Below are positions 18,217 through 28,582 of a DNA stretch of 52,688 bases, piece after piece (position 1 is the stretch's first letter; every line of letters begins with the position of its first letter). Position numbers and translations under genes: made by a program. The stretch comes from an uncultured Pelagibacteraceae bacterium (lineage in GTDB: Bacteria > Pseudomonadota > Alphaproteobacteria > Pelagibacterales > Pelagibacteraceae). Location of the stretch: positions 1-52,688 of the forward strand of contig CACBRW010000005.1 in NCBI GenBank assembly GCA_902541745.1, written 5' to 3'. The notes below the pieces were generated by a model. That model did not search any database and was not told the DNA's origin. It saw nothing but the letters and a program-made list of their open reading frames with translations.

Positions 18217-19008
18217 CTATAAAACTGAAAAGATAGAATTTTTATCTAAGTTTTTCAAAAGTGATTCACCAATTAAAAAAGTGTTAATTGATGTTTTGTT
18301 GTTTAGTTCTAGTAGCTCCTCTTTATTCTTAATTCCACTTTCAGATATTAAAGGACCGTTGTGACTTTTTACAACATCATAAATATCATAAGTTGTATTT
18401 ATATCAGTTTTAAGTGTTTTTAAATTTCTATTGTTTATTCCAATTAATGCATCTTTAAAATTTAATGCTTTTTTTGCTTCTTCCACTGTATGAACTTCAA
18501 CTATAACAGACATATTATATTTCAAAGCCTCATCATATAATTCAGACGCAAGATCATCTGAAACCCCAGCCAAAATAATTAAAATAGCATCTGCACCATA
18601 ACTTTTTGCTAAAGGTATTTGAAATTTATCGATAAAAAAATCTTTACACAATATAGGTAAATTTATTTTATCTTTTATTTTACTAATATGAATTAAATTT
18701 CCTAAAAAATAATCTTCTTCTGTTAAAACTGAAAGACAAGTTGCTTTATTATTTAAATAAATTCGAGCAATATCTACAGGATCATAATCATCAATTATTA
18801 TACCCGCTGAAGGACTTGCTTTTTTAATTTCAGCAATAATTGAGTTTTTATTATTTTTTATATTATTTTCTATTTTCTCTTTAAAATTAATATAACTATT
18901 GTTTTTATTAATTAATTCATCCAAAGTATTAAGATCTAAGGATTTTTTTAATTTATCAACTTTTTGAATTTTCTTTTGAATGATATTTTGAAGTATATTT
19001 TCAGACAT
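18217..19008 (-). CDS. trpC: Indole-3-glycerol phosphate synthase
   Basis: TIM-barrel enzyme that closes the indole ring in tryptophan synthesis, acting on carboxyphenylamino-deoxyribulose phosphate. The protein has 263 aa. Motifs include IAEIKKASPSAGIIIDDYDP, CLSVLTEEDYFLG, PILCKDFFIDKFQI (catalytic Lys), VIVEVHTVEEAKKAL, IGINNRNLKTLKTD and ISESGIKNKEEL. It overlaps trpD by 8 bases, in the order trpE-trpG-trpD-trpC. A phosphoribosylanthranilate isomerase gene (trpF) and trpAB are not in the window. Confidence 0.96.
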   Translation of the reverse strand: MSENILQNIIQKKIQKVDKLKKSLDLNTLDELINKNNSYINFKEKIENNIKNNKNSIIAEIKKASPSAGIIIDDYDPVDIARIYLNNKATCLSVLTEEDYFLGNLIHISKIKDKINLPILCKDFFIDKFQIPLAKSYGADAILIILAGVSDDLASELYDEALKYNMSVIVEVHTVEEAKKALNFKDALIGINNRNLKTLKTDINTTYDIYDVVKSHNGPLISESGIKNKEELLELNNKTSINTFLIGESLLKNLDKNSIFSVL

Positions 19009-19993
19009 TTTGAATTTTTTCTAGATGTAAAAAGGTTTTTCCAGAAAGGATAAATTCTCTTGTGTAATTATATGCTTCAGAAAAGTCAGAAAATTTTTCT
19101 CCAACAATTAAACCTGCTGCAGCATTTAAACTTACTGCTTTTGAAAAATCATTATCTTCACCTTTAAATATTTCAATCATCTTATCAGCATTAAATTTTG
19201 CATCATCGCCCACTAAATTTTTAAAATTATCTGCGTTAACCCCTAAAGCATTTGGGTCTATTTTAATTTCAGATATTTGACCATCTTTTAATTGAATAAC
19301 ATTAGTTTTTGCATATGGAGATATTTCGTCCAACCCATCTTCACTATTAACTATCCAGGCAAATTTTAAATTCAAATTTTTAAGTCCTTCTGCAAAAGTT
19401 TTTAATAATTTTTTATCAAAAACACCTACAACTTGTCTCTCTACAAGAGCTGGATTACTTAACGGACCAATCATATTAAAAATAGTTCTTTTTCCAATTT
19501 TCTTTCTTACAGGTCCTACAAATCTCATTGCACTATGATAATTAGGTGCAAACATAAAACCAAATTTATTAGTGTTAATTTCTTTTTCAATATCCTCTGG
19601 TTCTAAATCAATTTTAATTTTAAGGGCTTCCAAAACATCTCCAGACCCACATTTTGATGAAACAGCTTTATTGCCATGTTTAGCAACTTTTGTACCCATG
19701 CTAGCTAAAAGTATTGCAGAAGCCGTTGAAATATTAAGAGTGTTCATGCCATCACCGCCAGTTCCACAAGTATCAATGCAATCACTTACATTTACTCTTT
19801 TAGACTTTTCTCTAAGAACAAAAACTCCACCTGCTATCTCATCTGAAACTTCTCCTTTTTCAGATAATAAGATTAAAAAACTAAAAATTTCGTCATCACT
19901 AGCTTTTCCAGTCATTAATATTTCAAAAGCAGTTTTACTTTCTTCAAAAGTTAAATCTTTTTTATTTTTAAGTTTTTCTAAAATTTGATCCAT
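19001..19993 (-). CDS. trpD: Anthranilate phosphoribosyltransferase
   Basis: Transfers phosphoribose from PRPP to anthranilate, the second step of the tryptophan branch. The protein has 330 aa. The PRPP-binding glycine motif is CGTGGDGMNTLNIST, followed by KHGNKAVSSKCGSGDVLEAL, FMFAPNYHSAMRFVGPVRKK and RTIFNMIGPLSNPA; the DGLDE motif for metal binding is present. It begins 4 bases after trpG and overlaps trpC. Confidence 0.97.
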   Translation of the reverse strand: MDQILEKLKNKKDLTFEESKTAFEILMTGKASDDEIFSFLILLSEKGEVSDEIAGGVFVLREKSKRVNVSDCIDTCGTGGDGMNTLNISTASAILLASMGTKVAKHGNKAVSSKCGSGDVLEALKIKIDLEPEDIEKEINTNKFGFMFAPNYHSAMRFVGPVRKKIGKRTIFNMIGPLSNPALVERQVVGVFDKKLLKTFAEGLKNLNLKFAWIVNSEDGLDEISPYAKTNVIQLKDGQISEIKIDPNALGVNADNFKNLVGDDAKFNADKMIEIFKGEDNDFSKAVSLNAAAGLIVGEKFSDFSEAYNYTREFILSGKTFLHLEKIQNV

Positions 19994-19997
19994 AAAT

Positions 19998-20564
19998 TTA
20001 ATTGTTAATAAAGTTTTTAAGAATTTTCATTCCAAACTTAGTTTTAATACTTTCGGGATGGAATTGTACACCATGAATATTAAATTTTTTATGTTGTACA
20101 CCCATTATAATCCCATCTGTTGTCTCTGCTGTAATCTCTAGATCTTTTGATAACGTTTTTTTATCAATTACCAAACTATGGTATCTGGTAGCTTCAAATG
20201 TATTTGGGAGGTTTTTTAAAATACCGATTTTTTTGGATTTGATTTTGCTAGTTTTGCCATGCATTAACTTTCTTGCTTGAACAATTTTTGATCCAAAAAC
20301 TTGTCCGATTATCTGATGACCTAAACATACTCCTAGAAAAGGTATTTCTTTGTATAATGATTTTAAAATTTTAATACAATTGCCAGATTGATTTGGGTTG
20401 CCGGGTCCTGGTGAAATAACAATTTTATCATATTTCTTTTTAATGATTTCTTTAGAATTAATTTTATCATTTCTAACTACATCAACTTTAATATTTAAGG
20501 AGGAGATATAGTGATACAAATTAAAAGTAAAACTATCGTAATTATCTATTAATAATACTTTCAT
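19998..20564 (-). CDS. trpG: Anthranilate synthase component II (glutamine amidotransferase)
   Basis: Releases ammonia from glutamine for the TrpE subunit. The protein has 188 aa, a stand-alone class I amidotransferase. It has LLIDNYDSFTFNLYHY at the N-terminus, ISPGPGNP, the nucleophile Cys80 in LGVCLGHQIIGQ, and the His169/Glu171 pair in GVQFHPESI. It could also serve as PabA for folate synthesis, a common dual use in small genomes; the position directly after trpE favours the tryptophan role. The start overlaps the trpE stop. Confidence 0.95.
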   Translation of the reverse strand: MKVLLIDNYDSFTFNLYHYISSLNIKVDVVRNDKINSKEIIKKKYDKIVISPGPGNPNQSGNCIKILKSLYKEIPFLGVCLGHQIIGQVFGSKIVQARKLMHGKTSKIKSKKIGILKNLPNTFEATRYHSLVIDKKTLSKDLEITAETTDGIIMGVQHKKFNIHGVQFHPESIKTKFGMKILKNFINN

Positions 20565-22024
20565 TATCTTAAAGCATTAATTAAAGCTTTCGCTTTATTA
20601 ATTGTTTCCTCATATTCTTTTTTAGGTTTACTATCTGCAACTATACCTGCACCAGCTTGTACATAAAATTTTTTATTTTTAGCAACTGCAGTTCTTAAGG
20701 CAATGCATGTATCAAATTCTCCATTTGCAGAAAAATATCCGATTCCACCTGCATATACTTTTCTTTTCGTTGTTTCTAATTCATCTATAATTTCCATAGC
20801 TCTAATTTTTGGAGCTCCAGATACAGTCCCTGCTGGAAAACCAGCCAAGAGTGATTTAAATTTTGAAAATTTTTTATTATATTCCCCAACTACATTTGAA
20901 ACTATATGCATAACATGAGAATATCTTTCAATAATGAAGCTTTCTGTAACTTTTATTGAATTTATCTTAGAGACTTTACCAGCGTCATTTCTACCTAAAT
21001 CAAGAAGCATCAAATGCTCTGAAAGTTCTTTTTTATCTTTAAGTAGGTCTCTTTCATAAAAAAGATCTTCTTTTTTAGTTTTACCCCTTGGTCTAGTTCC
21101 AGCAATTGGTCTTACAGTAATTTTATTATCCCTAAGTCTCACAAGTATTTCAGGACTTGCACCAATTATTTGAAAATCCTCAAAATTGAAGAAAAACATA
21201 AAAGGAGAAGGGTTTGTTACTCTTAGCTTTTTATAAATATCTAATGGTTTCTTTGTTAATTTTGCCTCAAATCTTTGGCTTAAAACAACCTGAAAAATAT
21301 CTCCTATTTTAATATATTTTTTTGCCTTATTAACCATTGATAAAAATTTATTTTTTGAAGTGTTAGATTTCACTTTTATATTTTTTGATTTTTGAATTAT
21401 TTTTTTATCAATATTCTTCATTGATGACTGAATGAGTAATTTAAACAAATCAGATTTAACTTCTTCATATTTATTTTTATAGTTTTTAATTTTTTCATCT
21501 TTAAATACGTTAGATATGTAAAATATTTCTTTTTTTAAATTGTCATGAATGACTAAAGTTCTTGGACGAAGAAGTCTAACATCGGGTAAATTCAGATCAT
21601 TCTTACAATTATTTGGAATTTTTTCTATGTATCTAATTGAATCATAAGAAAAATACCCAGAGATTAATGAACAAATGTTAGGTAAATTTTTAGGAGTTTC
21701 AAACTTGAAATCTTCAATTATTTTTTCAATTAATTTATCTGGTGAGTCATTTAATTTTCTCTTTTTATTTGTTTGAATTAGATAAGATTTATTATTATTA
21801 AATTCCCAAATTTTATCAGGATTTTTACCAAATATTGTATATCTACCTTTGATTTTACCTTTTTCTACAGACTCAAATATAAAACTATTTTTTTCCTCTA
21901 GAAAATTATTAATTAAATTTAATACTTCTTCATCATTTTTTACTCTCTTTTTAGTAAAGATGATTTGATTTTTTTTGCTTCTGTGTCGAAACTTAAAATT
22001 TTTGAAGCTTCGATTAATAATCAT
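20564..22024 (-). CDS. trpE: Anthranilate synthase component I
   Basis: Converts chorismate and ammonia to anthranilate. The protein has 486 aa. The N-terminal region has FIFESVEKGKIKGRYTIFG, corresponding to the tryptophan-binding regulatory segment, so feedback inhibition is likely. The chorismate-binding C-terminal domain has FQVVLSQRFEA, FMFFFNFEDFQIIGASPEIL, TVRPIAGTRPRGKTKKED, LMLLDLGRNDAGKVS, SHVMHIVSNVVGE, FPAGTVSGAPKIRAMEII and GGIGYFSANGEFDTCIALRT. No attenuator or leader peptide is visible; the gene follows the ppiD-like gene with overlapping stop and start. Confidence 0.96.
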   Translation of the reverse strand: MIINRSFKNFKFRHRSKKNQIIFTKKRVKNDEEVLNLINNFLEEKNSFIFESVEKGKIKGRYTIFGKNPDKIWEFNNNKSYLIQTNKKRKLNDSPDKLIEKIIEDFKFETPKNLPNICSLISGYFSYDSIRYIEKIPNNCKNDLNLPDVRLLRPRTLVIHDNLKKEIFYISNVFKDEKIKNYKNKYEEVKSDLFKLLIQSSMKNIDKKIIQKSKNIKVKSNTSKNKFLSMVNKAKKYIKIGDIFQVVLSQRFEAKLTKKPLDIYKKLRVTNPSPFMFFFNFEDFQIIGASPEILVRLRDNKITVRPIAGTRPRGKTKKEDLFYERDLLKDKKELSEHLMLLDLGRNDAGKVSKINSIKVTESFIIERYSHVMHIVSNVVGEYNKKFSKFKSLLAGFPAGTVSGAPKIRAMEIIDELETTKRKVYAGGIGYFSANGEFDTCIALRTAVAKNKKFYVQAGAGIVADSKPKKEYEETINKAKALINALR

Positions 22025-23439
22025 TTGAAATAATTTTTAACTCTATCAATAGTTTTTTGATTTAATTGAACTTGATATTTATCATTAAGTAATTGATCAT
22101 AAGATTGTAATATGCTTTTTCTATTATTTGTATTTTCGCTATTTATAAATTTAAGATATTTTTCATCAGTTTTGTTAAATGAATTTTTATTTGTTCCGGT
22201 AATTTTTACTAAATAAATTTTATCTTCTTTATTTACTAGAGCAAAAGAGTTTACAGGTAACGCATAAAGCATTTTTACTGAATTAATATCCATGAGATTG
22301 TCATCTTCTATTGAATTAATAGAAGAATATTTCTTGTTTGAACCTGCTAATTCCTCAAATTTTAAATTATCAAATTTCTTATTTTGAATTTTCTCTATAA
22401 TTTCTCTATTGTAATCAAATTTACCTTGTTGATAAATCAATTCAACAATTTCACCTTTAATAATTTCATCATTTAAGTCTGGAGCTCGATCATATTGATT
22501 ATCAATATTGTAAAGTAAAAAGTTATCGCCACTTTCTACTAAGTCTATTTTTGATTCTTTCTTAGAATAAATTAGATCTTCATTAATCTTTTTACTAGAG
22601 CTAGGTGCAAACTCATTTACTTTAATTATGTCAACATTTACATCTTCTAATATACTGTCAAACGTGCTTCCTTGAGAAATTTTATTTTCAATTATGTCAA
22701 TTTCATCAAAAAACTCTTGATTAAATTCATCTATGCCAATTAGATTTTTTGGATTTAAAATCACATACCTAAAATCTATATATTCTCTTTTTAGCTGATC
22801 TTTATTTTCATTAATAAATTCTTCAATTTCATTTGCTGTGAAATCAGCTTTTGTTCTGTATAGATTTTCCATATTAAAATACTCGATATCTAAAGATTTA
22901 TTATTTTCTTCAAATTTTTTTTCTATCAAAAAATTTGGTGTTATTGTTCCTGCACCAATAAATTCAAATAAGTGTTTCTGTAATTCTCTATTTTTTAATT
23001 GTAATTCAAACATTGGAGCTGACAAGTTGTTGGAGAGTAAAAATTTTTCATATTTAATTCTTTGAAAAGTGCCATTTTCATCGTGAAAATTTTTATTTTC
23101 TTTAATATTTTTAAGTATGGTTCTTTCGTTAATTAAAAGATCAAAGTCTTTTATTTCTAAATCAATCAATTTAGTTGAAATTAATCCTGATAATAATTCT
23201 TCAATAATATTGTTTTCTAAATTATCTCTAATAGTTTCTTGTGAAATTCCACTTTGATTCACATAGTCAATAAAATCTTGAGTTGTTACATTTGTTTTAT
23301 TTATTTTTGCAATATTATTTTGATTATTTGTGCTAAATCCACCACCAAAACCGCCGAAGATGAAAGCGAAAGCAACAAAAGCCATCACTAAAAATCCCCC
23401 AGTTTTTTTCCATCCTAATTCTTTTAGTTTTTTAATCAT
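22021..23439 (-). CDS. Membrane-anchored periplasmic folding factor, PpiD/SurA-N type
   Basis: Protein of 472 aa with a short cytoplasmic N-terminus, one transmembrane helix (about residues 15-34, GGFLVMAFVAFAFIFGGF) and a large periplasmic part. After the helix, INKTNVTTQDFIDYVNQSG and NIIEELLSGLISTKLIDLEI match the SurA N-terminal/PpiD architecture. The central PpiC-type rotamase region is very diverged and I cannot point to active-site residues, so chaperone function is safer than enzyme activity. A ppiD-like gene just upstream of trpE is common in alphaproteobacteria. It is divergent from tpiA. Confidence 0.8.
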   Translation of the reverse strand: MIKKLKELGWKKTGGFLVMAFVAFAFIFGGFGGGFSTNNQNNIAKINKTNVTTQDFIDYVNQSGISQETIRDNLENNIIEELLSGLISTKLIDLEIKDFDLLINERTILKNIKENKNFHDENGTFQRIKYEKFLLSNNLSAPMFELQLKNRELQKHLFEFIGAGTITPNFLIEKKFEENNKSLDIEYFNMENLYRTKADFTANEIEEFINENKDQLKREYIDFRYVILNPKNLIGIDEFNQEFFDEIDIIENKISQGSTFDSILEDVNVDIIKVNEFAPSSSKKINEDLIYSKKESKIDLVESGDNFLLYNIDNQYDRAPDLNDEIIKGEIVELIYQQGKFDYNREIIEKIQNKKFDNLKFEELAGSNKKYSSINSIEDDNLMDINSVKMLYALPVNSFALVNKEDKIYLVKITGTNKNSFNKTDEKYLKFINSENTNNRKSILQSYDQLLNDKYQVQLNQKTIDRVKNYFK

Positions 23440-23495
23440 TGCTTTAATAATTTATTGATCTGTAAAAAACAAATCTATAGATTAAAATTTCAATT

Positions 23496-24236
23496 ATGAC
23501 AAACAAATATATGTATTTTGTAGCTAATTGGAAAATGTTTGGTGATTTAAGAACTCTAAATTCACTTGATAAAGTAATAAAGTTTTCAAAAAATAATAAA
23601 AAAAATAAGTTTAAAATAGTTTATTGTCCACCAAATACATTAATACGTCCATTATCGAGAAGACTTAAAAAAACAAAAATAGATGTTGGTGCCCAAAACT
23701 GTCATCACAGCTATGACTATGGTGCGTACACAGGACAAGTAAATTCTAATATGCTTAAAAATGTTGGAGCAAAATATATTATTTTGGGACACTCAGAAAA
23801 TAGACAGTTAGGTGAAACAGATATTCTAATTAATTTAAAAATTAAAAGTGCAATTAAATCAGGTCTCAAAATTATATTTTGTATCGGTGAAACTTTGAAA
23901 CAAAGAAGACAAAAAAAAACTAATGATATTTTAAAAAAACAAATTGAAAAAGGATTAAAAACAATTAAGAATAAATCTAAAATTATTATAGCCTATGAGC
24001 CTGTATGGTCTATCGGAACAGGTGTAATTCCAAAAGAAGCTGATTTAAATAAAACTATTTCATTTATTAAAAGTAGATTTGAAAAAAAATATCCTAAAAT
24101 TTTATATGGTGGGTCTGTAAATACTAATAACGTAAGTATATTAAAAAAAATTCCTAACATTGATGGTTTTTTGATAGGAGGTGCATCACAAATTTCAAAA
24201 AAATTTATTGATATAATTCAAAAAACCATTAATTAG
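23496..24236 (+). CDS. tpiA: Triosephosphate isomerase
   Basis: Interconverts dihydroxyacetone phosphate and glyceraldehyde 3-phosphate. The protein has 246 aa. It has FVANWKMFG (substrate Lys), GAQNCHHSYDYGAYTGQV, the catalytic His in YIILGHSENRQ, the catalytic Glu in IIAYEPVWSIGTGVIP, and the phosphate-binding ILYGGSVNTNN. The N-terminus is a few residues longer than usual (MTNKYMY before FVANWK); a later ATG at MYF is possible. It is divergent from the ppiD-like gene and followed 6 bases later by secG. Confidence 0.96.
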   Translation: MTNKYMYFVANWKMFGDLRTLNSLDKVIKFSKNNKKNKFKIVYCPPNTLIRPLSRRLKKTKIDVGAQNCHHSYDYGAYTGQVNSNMLKNVGAKYIILGHSENRQLGETDILINLKIKSAIKSGLKIIFCIGETLKQRRQKKTNDILKKQIEKGLKTIKNKSKIIIAYEPVWSIGTGVIPKEADLNKTISFIKSRFEKKYPKILYGGSVNTNNVSILKKIPNIDGFLIGGASQISKKFIDIIQKTIN

Positions 24237-24242
24237 ACCCAA

Positions 24243-24542
24243 ATGGAAACTTTATTATTAATAATCAACATCATACTTGCAGTTATTTTAGTTCTTTTGG
24301 TTTTATTGCAAAAATCAGAAGGAGGTGCCCTTGGTATTGGAGTTTCTCAAGAAAATTTTATGTTATCTAGATCAGCAGGCAGCTTCATGACAAAAGCCAC
24401 TGCAATCGTAGCAACACTTTTTATTATTTGTAGTTTAGCTCTAACAATAATTTCTAGAGCAGAACTTACTCCTACGGGGTCGGTATTAGATACAGCTGAG
24501 GAAAAAACCGAAGACACGCCTTCAATTCCAGAAAATAATTAA
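24243..24542 (+). CDS. secG: Preprotein translocase subunit SecG
   Basis: Small inner-membrane subunit of the SecYEG channel. The protein has 99 aa with two transmembrane helices (about residues 3-22 and 52-70), separated by the typical QKSEGGALGIGVSQENFMLSR-like loop (SecG usually has LLQ..kG.glG..fg). The tail is acidic. The tpiA-secG-pyrG order is conserved in alphaproteobacteria. Confidence 0.93.
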   Translation: METLLLIINIILAVILVLLVLLQKSEGGALGIGVSQENFMLSRSAGSFMTKATAIVATLFIICSLALTIISRAELTPTGSVLDTAEEKTEDTPSIPENN

Positions 24543-24586
24543 TTAATCCTTTTCAATTCATTTTTTATTCGCTATAAGATACTTCC

Positions 24587-26203
24587 ATGGCGCGATATAT
24601 TTTTGTCACTGGCGGCGTGGTTTCTTCCCTTGGTAAAGGTCTCTCTTCAGCATCGTTAGCATATTTATTACAATCAAGAGGTTATAAAGTTCGTTTAAGA
24701 AAATTAGATCCCTATTTAAATGTGGATCCAGGAACAATGAGTCCTTTTCAACATGGAGAAGTTTTTGTAACTGATGATGGGGCAGAAACAGATTTAGATT
24801 TAGGTCACTATGAAAGATTTTCAGGCGTTACCGCAAAGAAAACCGATAACATTACAACCGGAAAAATTTATAGTGATGTCCTTAGAAAAGAAAGAAAAGG
24901 TCAGTATTTAGGTAAGACAGTTCAAGTTATTCCTCATATCACAGATAGAATTAAAGAATTTATAAAACACGATACATCTAAAGAAGATTTTGTGATTTGT
25001 GAAATAGGAGGAATAGTAGGAGATATAGAAAGTTTACCATTTGTAGAAGCGATAAGACAATTTTCCAATGATATTGGTAAAAAAAATGCATTATTTATTC
25101 ATTTAACTTTAGTTCCTTATTTAAAAGCATCGGATGAAATAAAAACAAAACCAACCCAACACTCAGTTAAAGAATTAAGAAGCATTGGTATTCAACCTGA
25201 TATTATTATTTGTAGATCAGAAAGACCTATTCCTTTAGACCATAGAAAAAAAATATCTTTGTTTTGTAATGTTGATATTAAAAATGTAATTGAAACTGTT
25301 GATGTTAAAACTATTTATGAGGCACCGATAAGTTTTTTTAATCAAAAATTAGATATTCAAGTTTTAAATTATTTTAAATTAAAATCAAAAAAACCTGCAA
25401 ATTTGATTCCTTGGAAAAAAATAACTAAAATTACTCTTAATACCAAAAGACATGTTAATATTGCAATTATTGGAAAATATGTTGAATTAAAGGATGCTTA
25501 TAAATCTTTAGATGAAGCGCTTACTCATGGAGGAATATCCAATAATCTTAAAGTTAATTTGGTAAGAATAGATTCTGAAAAATTAAAAGTTTCAGAAATA
25601 AAAAATAAACTTAAAAATGTTTCAGGAATTCTAATTCCAGGTGGGTTTGGTAAAAGGGGAACTGAGGGTAAAATTGAATCGATAAGGTATGCAAGAATAA
25701 ATAAAATTCCATTCCTTGGAATTTGTTATGGAATGCAAATGGCAATAATTGAATTTGCTAGAAATCAATTAAAGATTAAAAAGGCAACTTCTTCTGAGTT
25801 TGATAAAGGCGGTGTTCATATTATTGGCTTGATGCATGAATGGGAGAAAAGTGGTAGAAAAGTTAAAGGAACAGATAAAGACTTGGGAGGCACCATGAGA
25901 CTTGGTTCTTATGATGCAGTTTTAAAAGATAAATCTAAAATTAGAGATATTTATAAATCTAGATCAATCAAAGAGAGACATAGACATAGATATGAAGTGG
26001 ATATTTCGTATAAAGAAAAATTTGAGAAGAAAGGATTAATATTTTCAGGTTTATCTCCAGATCATAAGCTTCCAGAGATAATAGAAATTAAAAATCATCC
26101 TTGGTTTATAGGAGTTCAGTTCCATCCTGAATTTAAATCTAGACCTTTGAACCCACATCCTTTATTCTCCTCTTTTATCAAAGCAGCAAAAAATCATAGA
26201 TGA
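24587..26203 (+). CDS. pyrG: CTP synthase
   Basis: Makes CTP from UTP, ATP and glutamine. The protein has 538 aa, full length. The N-terminal synthetase domain begins [20 protein letters not shown] and has [27 protein letters not shown] and [13 protein letters not shown]. The C-terminal class I amidotransferase has [19 protein letters not shown], the nucleophile in [11 protein letters not shown], and [12 protein letters not shown]. It is preceded by 44 bases with a possible -10 (TATAAG). It overlaps kdsA by 4 bases. Confidence 0.97.
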   Translation: MARYIFVTGGVVSSLGKGLSSASLAYLLQSRGYKVRLRKLDPYLNVDPGTMSPFQHGEVFVTDDGAETDLDLGHYERFSGVTAKKTDNITTGKIYSDVLRKERKGQYLGKTVQVIPHITDRIKEFIKHDTSKEDFVICEIGGIVGDIESLPFVEAIRQFSNDIGKKNALFIHLTLVPYLKASDEIKTKPTQHSVKELRSIGIQPDIIICRSERPIPLDHRKKISLFCNVDIKNVIETVDVKTIYEAPISFFNQKLDIQVLNYFKLKSKKPANLIPWKKITKITLNTKRHVNIAIIGKYVELKDAYKSLDEALTHGGISNNLKVNLVRIDSEKLKVSEIKNKLKNVSGILIPGGFGKRGTEGKIESIRYARINKIPFLGICYGMQMAIIEFARNQLKIKKATSSEFDKGGVHIIGLMHEWEKSGRKVKGTDKDLGGTMRLGSYDAVLKDKSKIRDIYKSRSIKERHRHRYEVDISYKEKFEKKGLIFSGLSPDHKLPEIIEIKNHPWFIGVQFHPEFKSRPLNPHPLFSSFIKAAKNHR

Positions 26204-27024
26204 GTGCGATTAAAGTAAATTGTGAAAATATAGAAATTTCAAATAACAATAAGATTTGTATTATTGCAGGTCCATGTCAGTTAGAGACAGAACAACATGC
26301 ACTCGATATGGCAGGAAAAATCAAGGAAATTACTTCGAAATTTGGCCTTGGATTTATTTACAAAACTTCATTTGATAAAGCGAACAGAACAAGTTTAAAA
26401 GGTAAAAGGGGAGCAGGATTAGATGCATCACTTCCTGTATTTGATAAAATTAAAAAGGAATTGAATATTCCTATTTTAACAGACATTCATAATGCTGAAC
26501 AATGTGAAATTGTTTCAAAACATGTTGATGTTTTACAAATCCCAGCTTTTTTATGTCGACAAACAGACTTATTAATTGCAGCAGCTAAAACAAATAAAAT
26601 TATTAATGTAAAAAAAGGTCAGTTCTTAGCACCGTGGGATATGGTGAATGTAACTAAAAAAATTTCAGACTCAGGAAATAAAAACATCTTAGTCACAGAG
26701 AGAGGCGCAAGTTTTGGATACAACACTTTAGTCTCTGACATGAGATCATTACCTATTATGGCAAAGAATGGTTATCCAGTAATTTTCGATGCAACTCATT
26801 CTGTTCAACAACCAGGTGGCCAAGGAGAATCCTCTGGTGGTCAAAGAGAATTTGTTGAATATTTAGCAAGAGCTGCAGTTGCGGTTGGAGTTGCAGGTGT
26901 ATTTATTGAAACGCATCAAGATCCTGATAATGCTCCTTCAGATGGACCAAACATGGTACCATTGAATAAATTAGAGAATCTATTAAAACAATTACACGAT
27001 ATAGATAATCTAATTAAAAAATAG
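26200..27024 (+). CDS. kdsA: 3-deoxy-8-phosphooctulonate synthase (KDO-8-P synthase)
   Basis: Condenses arabinose 5-phosphate with phosphoenolpyruvate to KDO-8-phosphate for the LPS inner core. The protein has 274 aa. Motifs: [97 protein letters not shown] and [14 protein letters not shown]. Residue Asn28 of KdsA-type enzymes cannot be assigned without an alignment, so I leave the metal requirement open. It overlaps pyrG by 4 bases and eno by 1. Confidence 0.97.
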   Translation: MSAIKVNCENIEISNNNKICIIAGPCQLETEQHALDMAGKIKEITSKFGLGFIYKTSFDKANRTSLKGKRGAGLDASLPVFDKIKKELNIPILTDIHNAEQCEIVSKHVDVLQIPAFLCRQTDLLIAAAKTNKIINVKKGQFLAPWDMVNVTKKISDSGNKNILVTERGASFGYNTLVSDMRSLPIMAKNGYPVIFDATHSVQQPGGQGESSGGQREFVEYLARAAVAVGVAGVFIETHQDPDNAPSDGPNMVPLNKLENLLKQLHDIDNLIKK

Positions 27025-28280
27025 TGAGTAAAATTTTAAAAGTAAAAGCACGTCAAGTTTTTGATAGTAGAGGAAATCCAACAGTAGAGGCAGAGGTTTA
27101 TATAAAAAATAATAGCGCATCCGCTATTTGTCCTTCAGGTGCTTCAACAGGAACTTTTGAAGCTTTTGAAAAAAGAGATAAAAACAATAAACAGTATTTA
27201 GGAAAAAGTGTTTTAAATGCAGTTAACTTGGTTAACACAAAAATTTCAAAAAAATTAAAAGGACAAAGTGTTCATAACCAAGAAAGAATTGATACATCGC
27301 TAATTAACTTGGATGGCACAAGACAAAAAACTAATTTAGGAGCTAATGCAATGTTAGCTGTTTCTATGGCTGTTAAAAAACTTTCTGCAAAAGCAAAAAA
27401 ATTACCTTTGTATAAAACTTTTTCTCAAAAAAATAACTTTCAATTACCCTATCCATTAATGAACATTATTAATGGTGGAGCGCATGCAAATAATGGTCTT
27501 AGAATTCAAGAATTTATGATCAGACCTGATCGAGCAAAAAGTTTTTCTGAGGCAATGCGGATTTGTTTTGTTGTCATTAAAAACTTAAGTAAATTAATTA
27601 AAGATAAAGGTTTATCAACTTCAGTAGGTGATGAAGGTGGATTTGCACCCATGATCAGTAGTAATAATCAAGCTTTAGATTTAATTGTGAGTGCAATTAA
27701 AAAATCGGGATTTATTAATGGTAAAGATGTTTCTATTTGTCTAGATGTGGCTGCTAATGAATTATATAAAAAAAACAAATACTCTATTCATTCAAAAAGT
27801 TATATTTCAGTAGATAAATCAATTAAAGAATATCAAAAAATTATTAAAAAATATAAAATTAAGTCAATTGAAGATCCATTTGCTGAAAATGATTGGTTGG
27901 CATGGAATAAATTAATGAAATCAATAAAAAAAGTTCAGATCGTTGGAGATGATTTGTATGTAACAAATCTTGAAAGATTAAAGAAAGGTTTCTTAAATAT
28001 TTCTTCAAATTCTATCTTAATTAAACTAAATCAAATTGGCACTGTTTCAGAAACTTTAGATGTAATCAAATTTGCTCAAACCATTGGATATAAAACAATT
28101 ATATCTCACCGATCAGGTGATAGTGAGGATACGTTTATTGCTGATTTAGCAGTGGGTACTAATTCAAATCAAATTAAAACAGGATCCTTGGCTAGATCTG
28201 AAAGAGTTGCAAAATATAATCAATTAATCCGTATTGAAGAAGAACTTGGAAAAAAAGCGAGGATGAATAAGATCAATTAA
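27024..28280 (+). CDS. eno: Enolase
   Basis: Glycolytic 2-phosphoglycerate dehydratase. The protein has 418 aa. It starts with GTG at 27024, overlapping the kdsA stop by 1 base, and the N-terminal SKILKVKARQVFDSRGNPTV is the family opening. Also visible are PSGASTGTFEAFEKRD, LGANAMLAVSMA, PYPLMNIINGGAHANNGLRI, VGDEGGFAPM, SIEDPFAENDW, the catalytic Lys in ILIKLNQIGT, and the signature SHRSGDSEDTFIADLAVG. It is followed by ftsB with a 1-base overlap, as in many proteobacteria. Confidence 0.97.
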   Translation: MSKILKVKARQVFDSRGNPTVEAEVYIKNNSASAICPSGASTGTFEAFEKRDKNNKQYLGKSVLNAVNLVNTKISKKLKGQSVHNQERIDTSLINLDGTRQKTNLGANAMLAVSMAVKKLSAKAKKLPLYKTFSQKNNFQLPYPLMNIINGGAHANNGLRIQEFMIRPDRAKSFSEAMRICFVVIKNLSKLIKDKGLSTSVGDEGGFAPMISSNNQALDLIVSAIKKSGFINGKDVSICLDVAANELYKKNKYSIHSKSYISVDKSIKEYQKIIKKYKIKSIEDPFAENDWLAWNKLMKSIKKVQIVGDDLYVTNLERLKKGFLNISSNSILIKLNQIGTVSETLDVIKFAQTIGYKTIISHRSGDSEDTFIADLAVGTNSNQIKTGSLARSERVAKYNQLIRIEEELGKKARMNKIN

Positions 28281-28582
28281 TGCTTCGATTAATAAAAAGA
28301 AATTATTTTTTATTAATATCTGTTTTTCTTATTTTCTATTTTAGTTTTAATTTAGTGTCTGGAGAGAGGGGTCTTTTTTCATACATAGAAAAAAAGGAAC
28401 TTTTGTCTAACTTGAAAAAAGAAGAATTAACCCTAACTAATAAAATAGAAGATATGGATCATAAAAATTCACTTCTAAGTACTAATTTAGATCTTGATTA
28501 TATTGAGACTTTAATTAGAGAAAGATTTTTATTTGGCAAAAAAAATGAGACAATTTATATAATTAAAAAAGATGAAAAGTAG
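28280..28582 (+). CDS. ftsB: Septum formation initiator family protein (FtsB/DivIC)
   Basis: Small bitopic division protein that links FtsL and FtsQ in the divisome. The protein has 100 aa: one transmembrane helix (about residues 9-27, [20 protein letters not shown]), then a coiled coil ([20 protein letters not shown]) and a conserved end region [20 protein letters not shown]. The position after eno is the classical one. It overlaps lipA by 11 bases, whereas many alphaproteobacteria have the pyruvate dehydrogenase genes between. Confidence 0.88.
   Translation: MLRLIKRNYFLLISVFLIFYFSFNLVSGERGLFSYIEKKELLSNLKKEELTLTNKIEDMDHKNSLLSTNLDLDYIETLIRERFLFGKKNETIYIIKKDEK

Noticed and set aside
20480..22100. 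trp leader peptide or attenuator before trpE
   Set aside because: trpE overlaps the end of the ppiD-like gene, leaving no room for a leader, and there is no Trp-codon run nearby.
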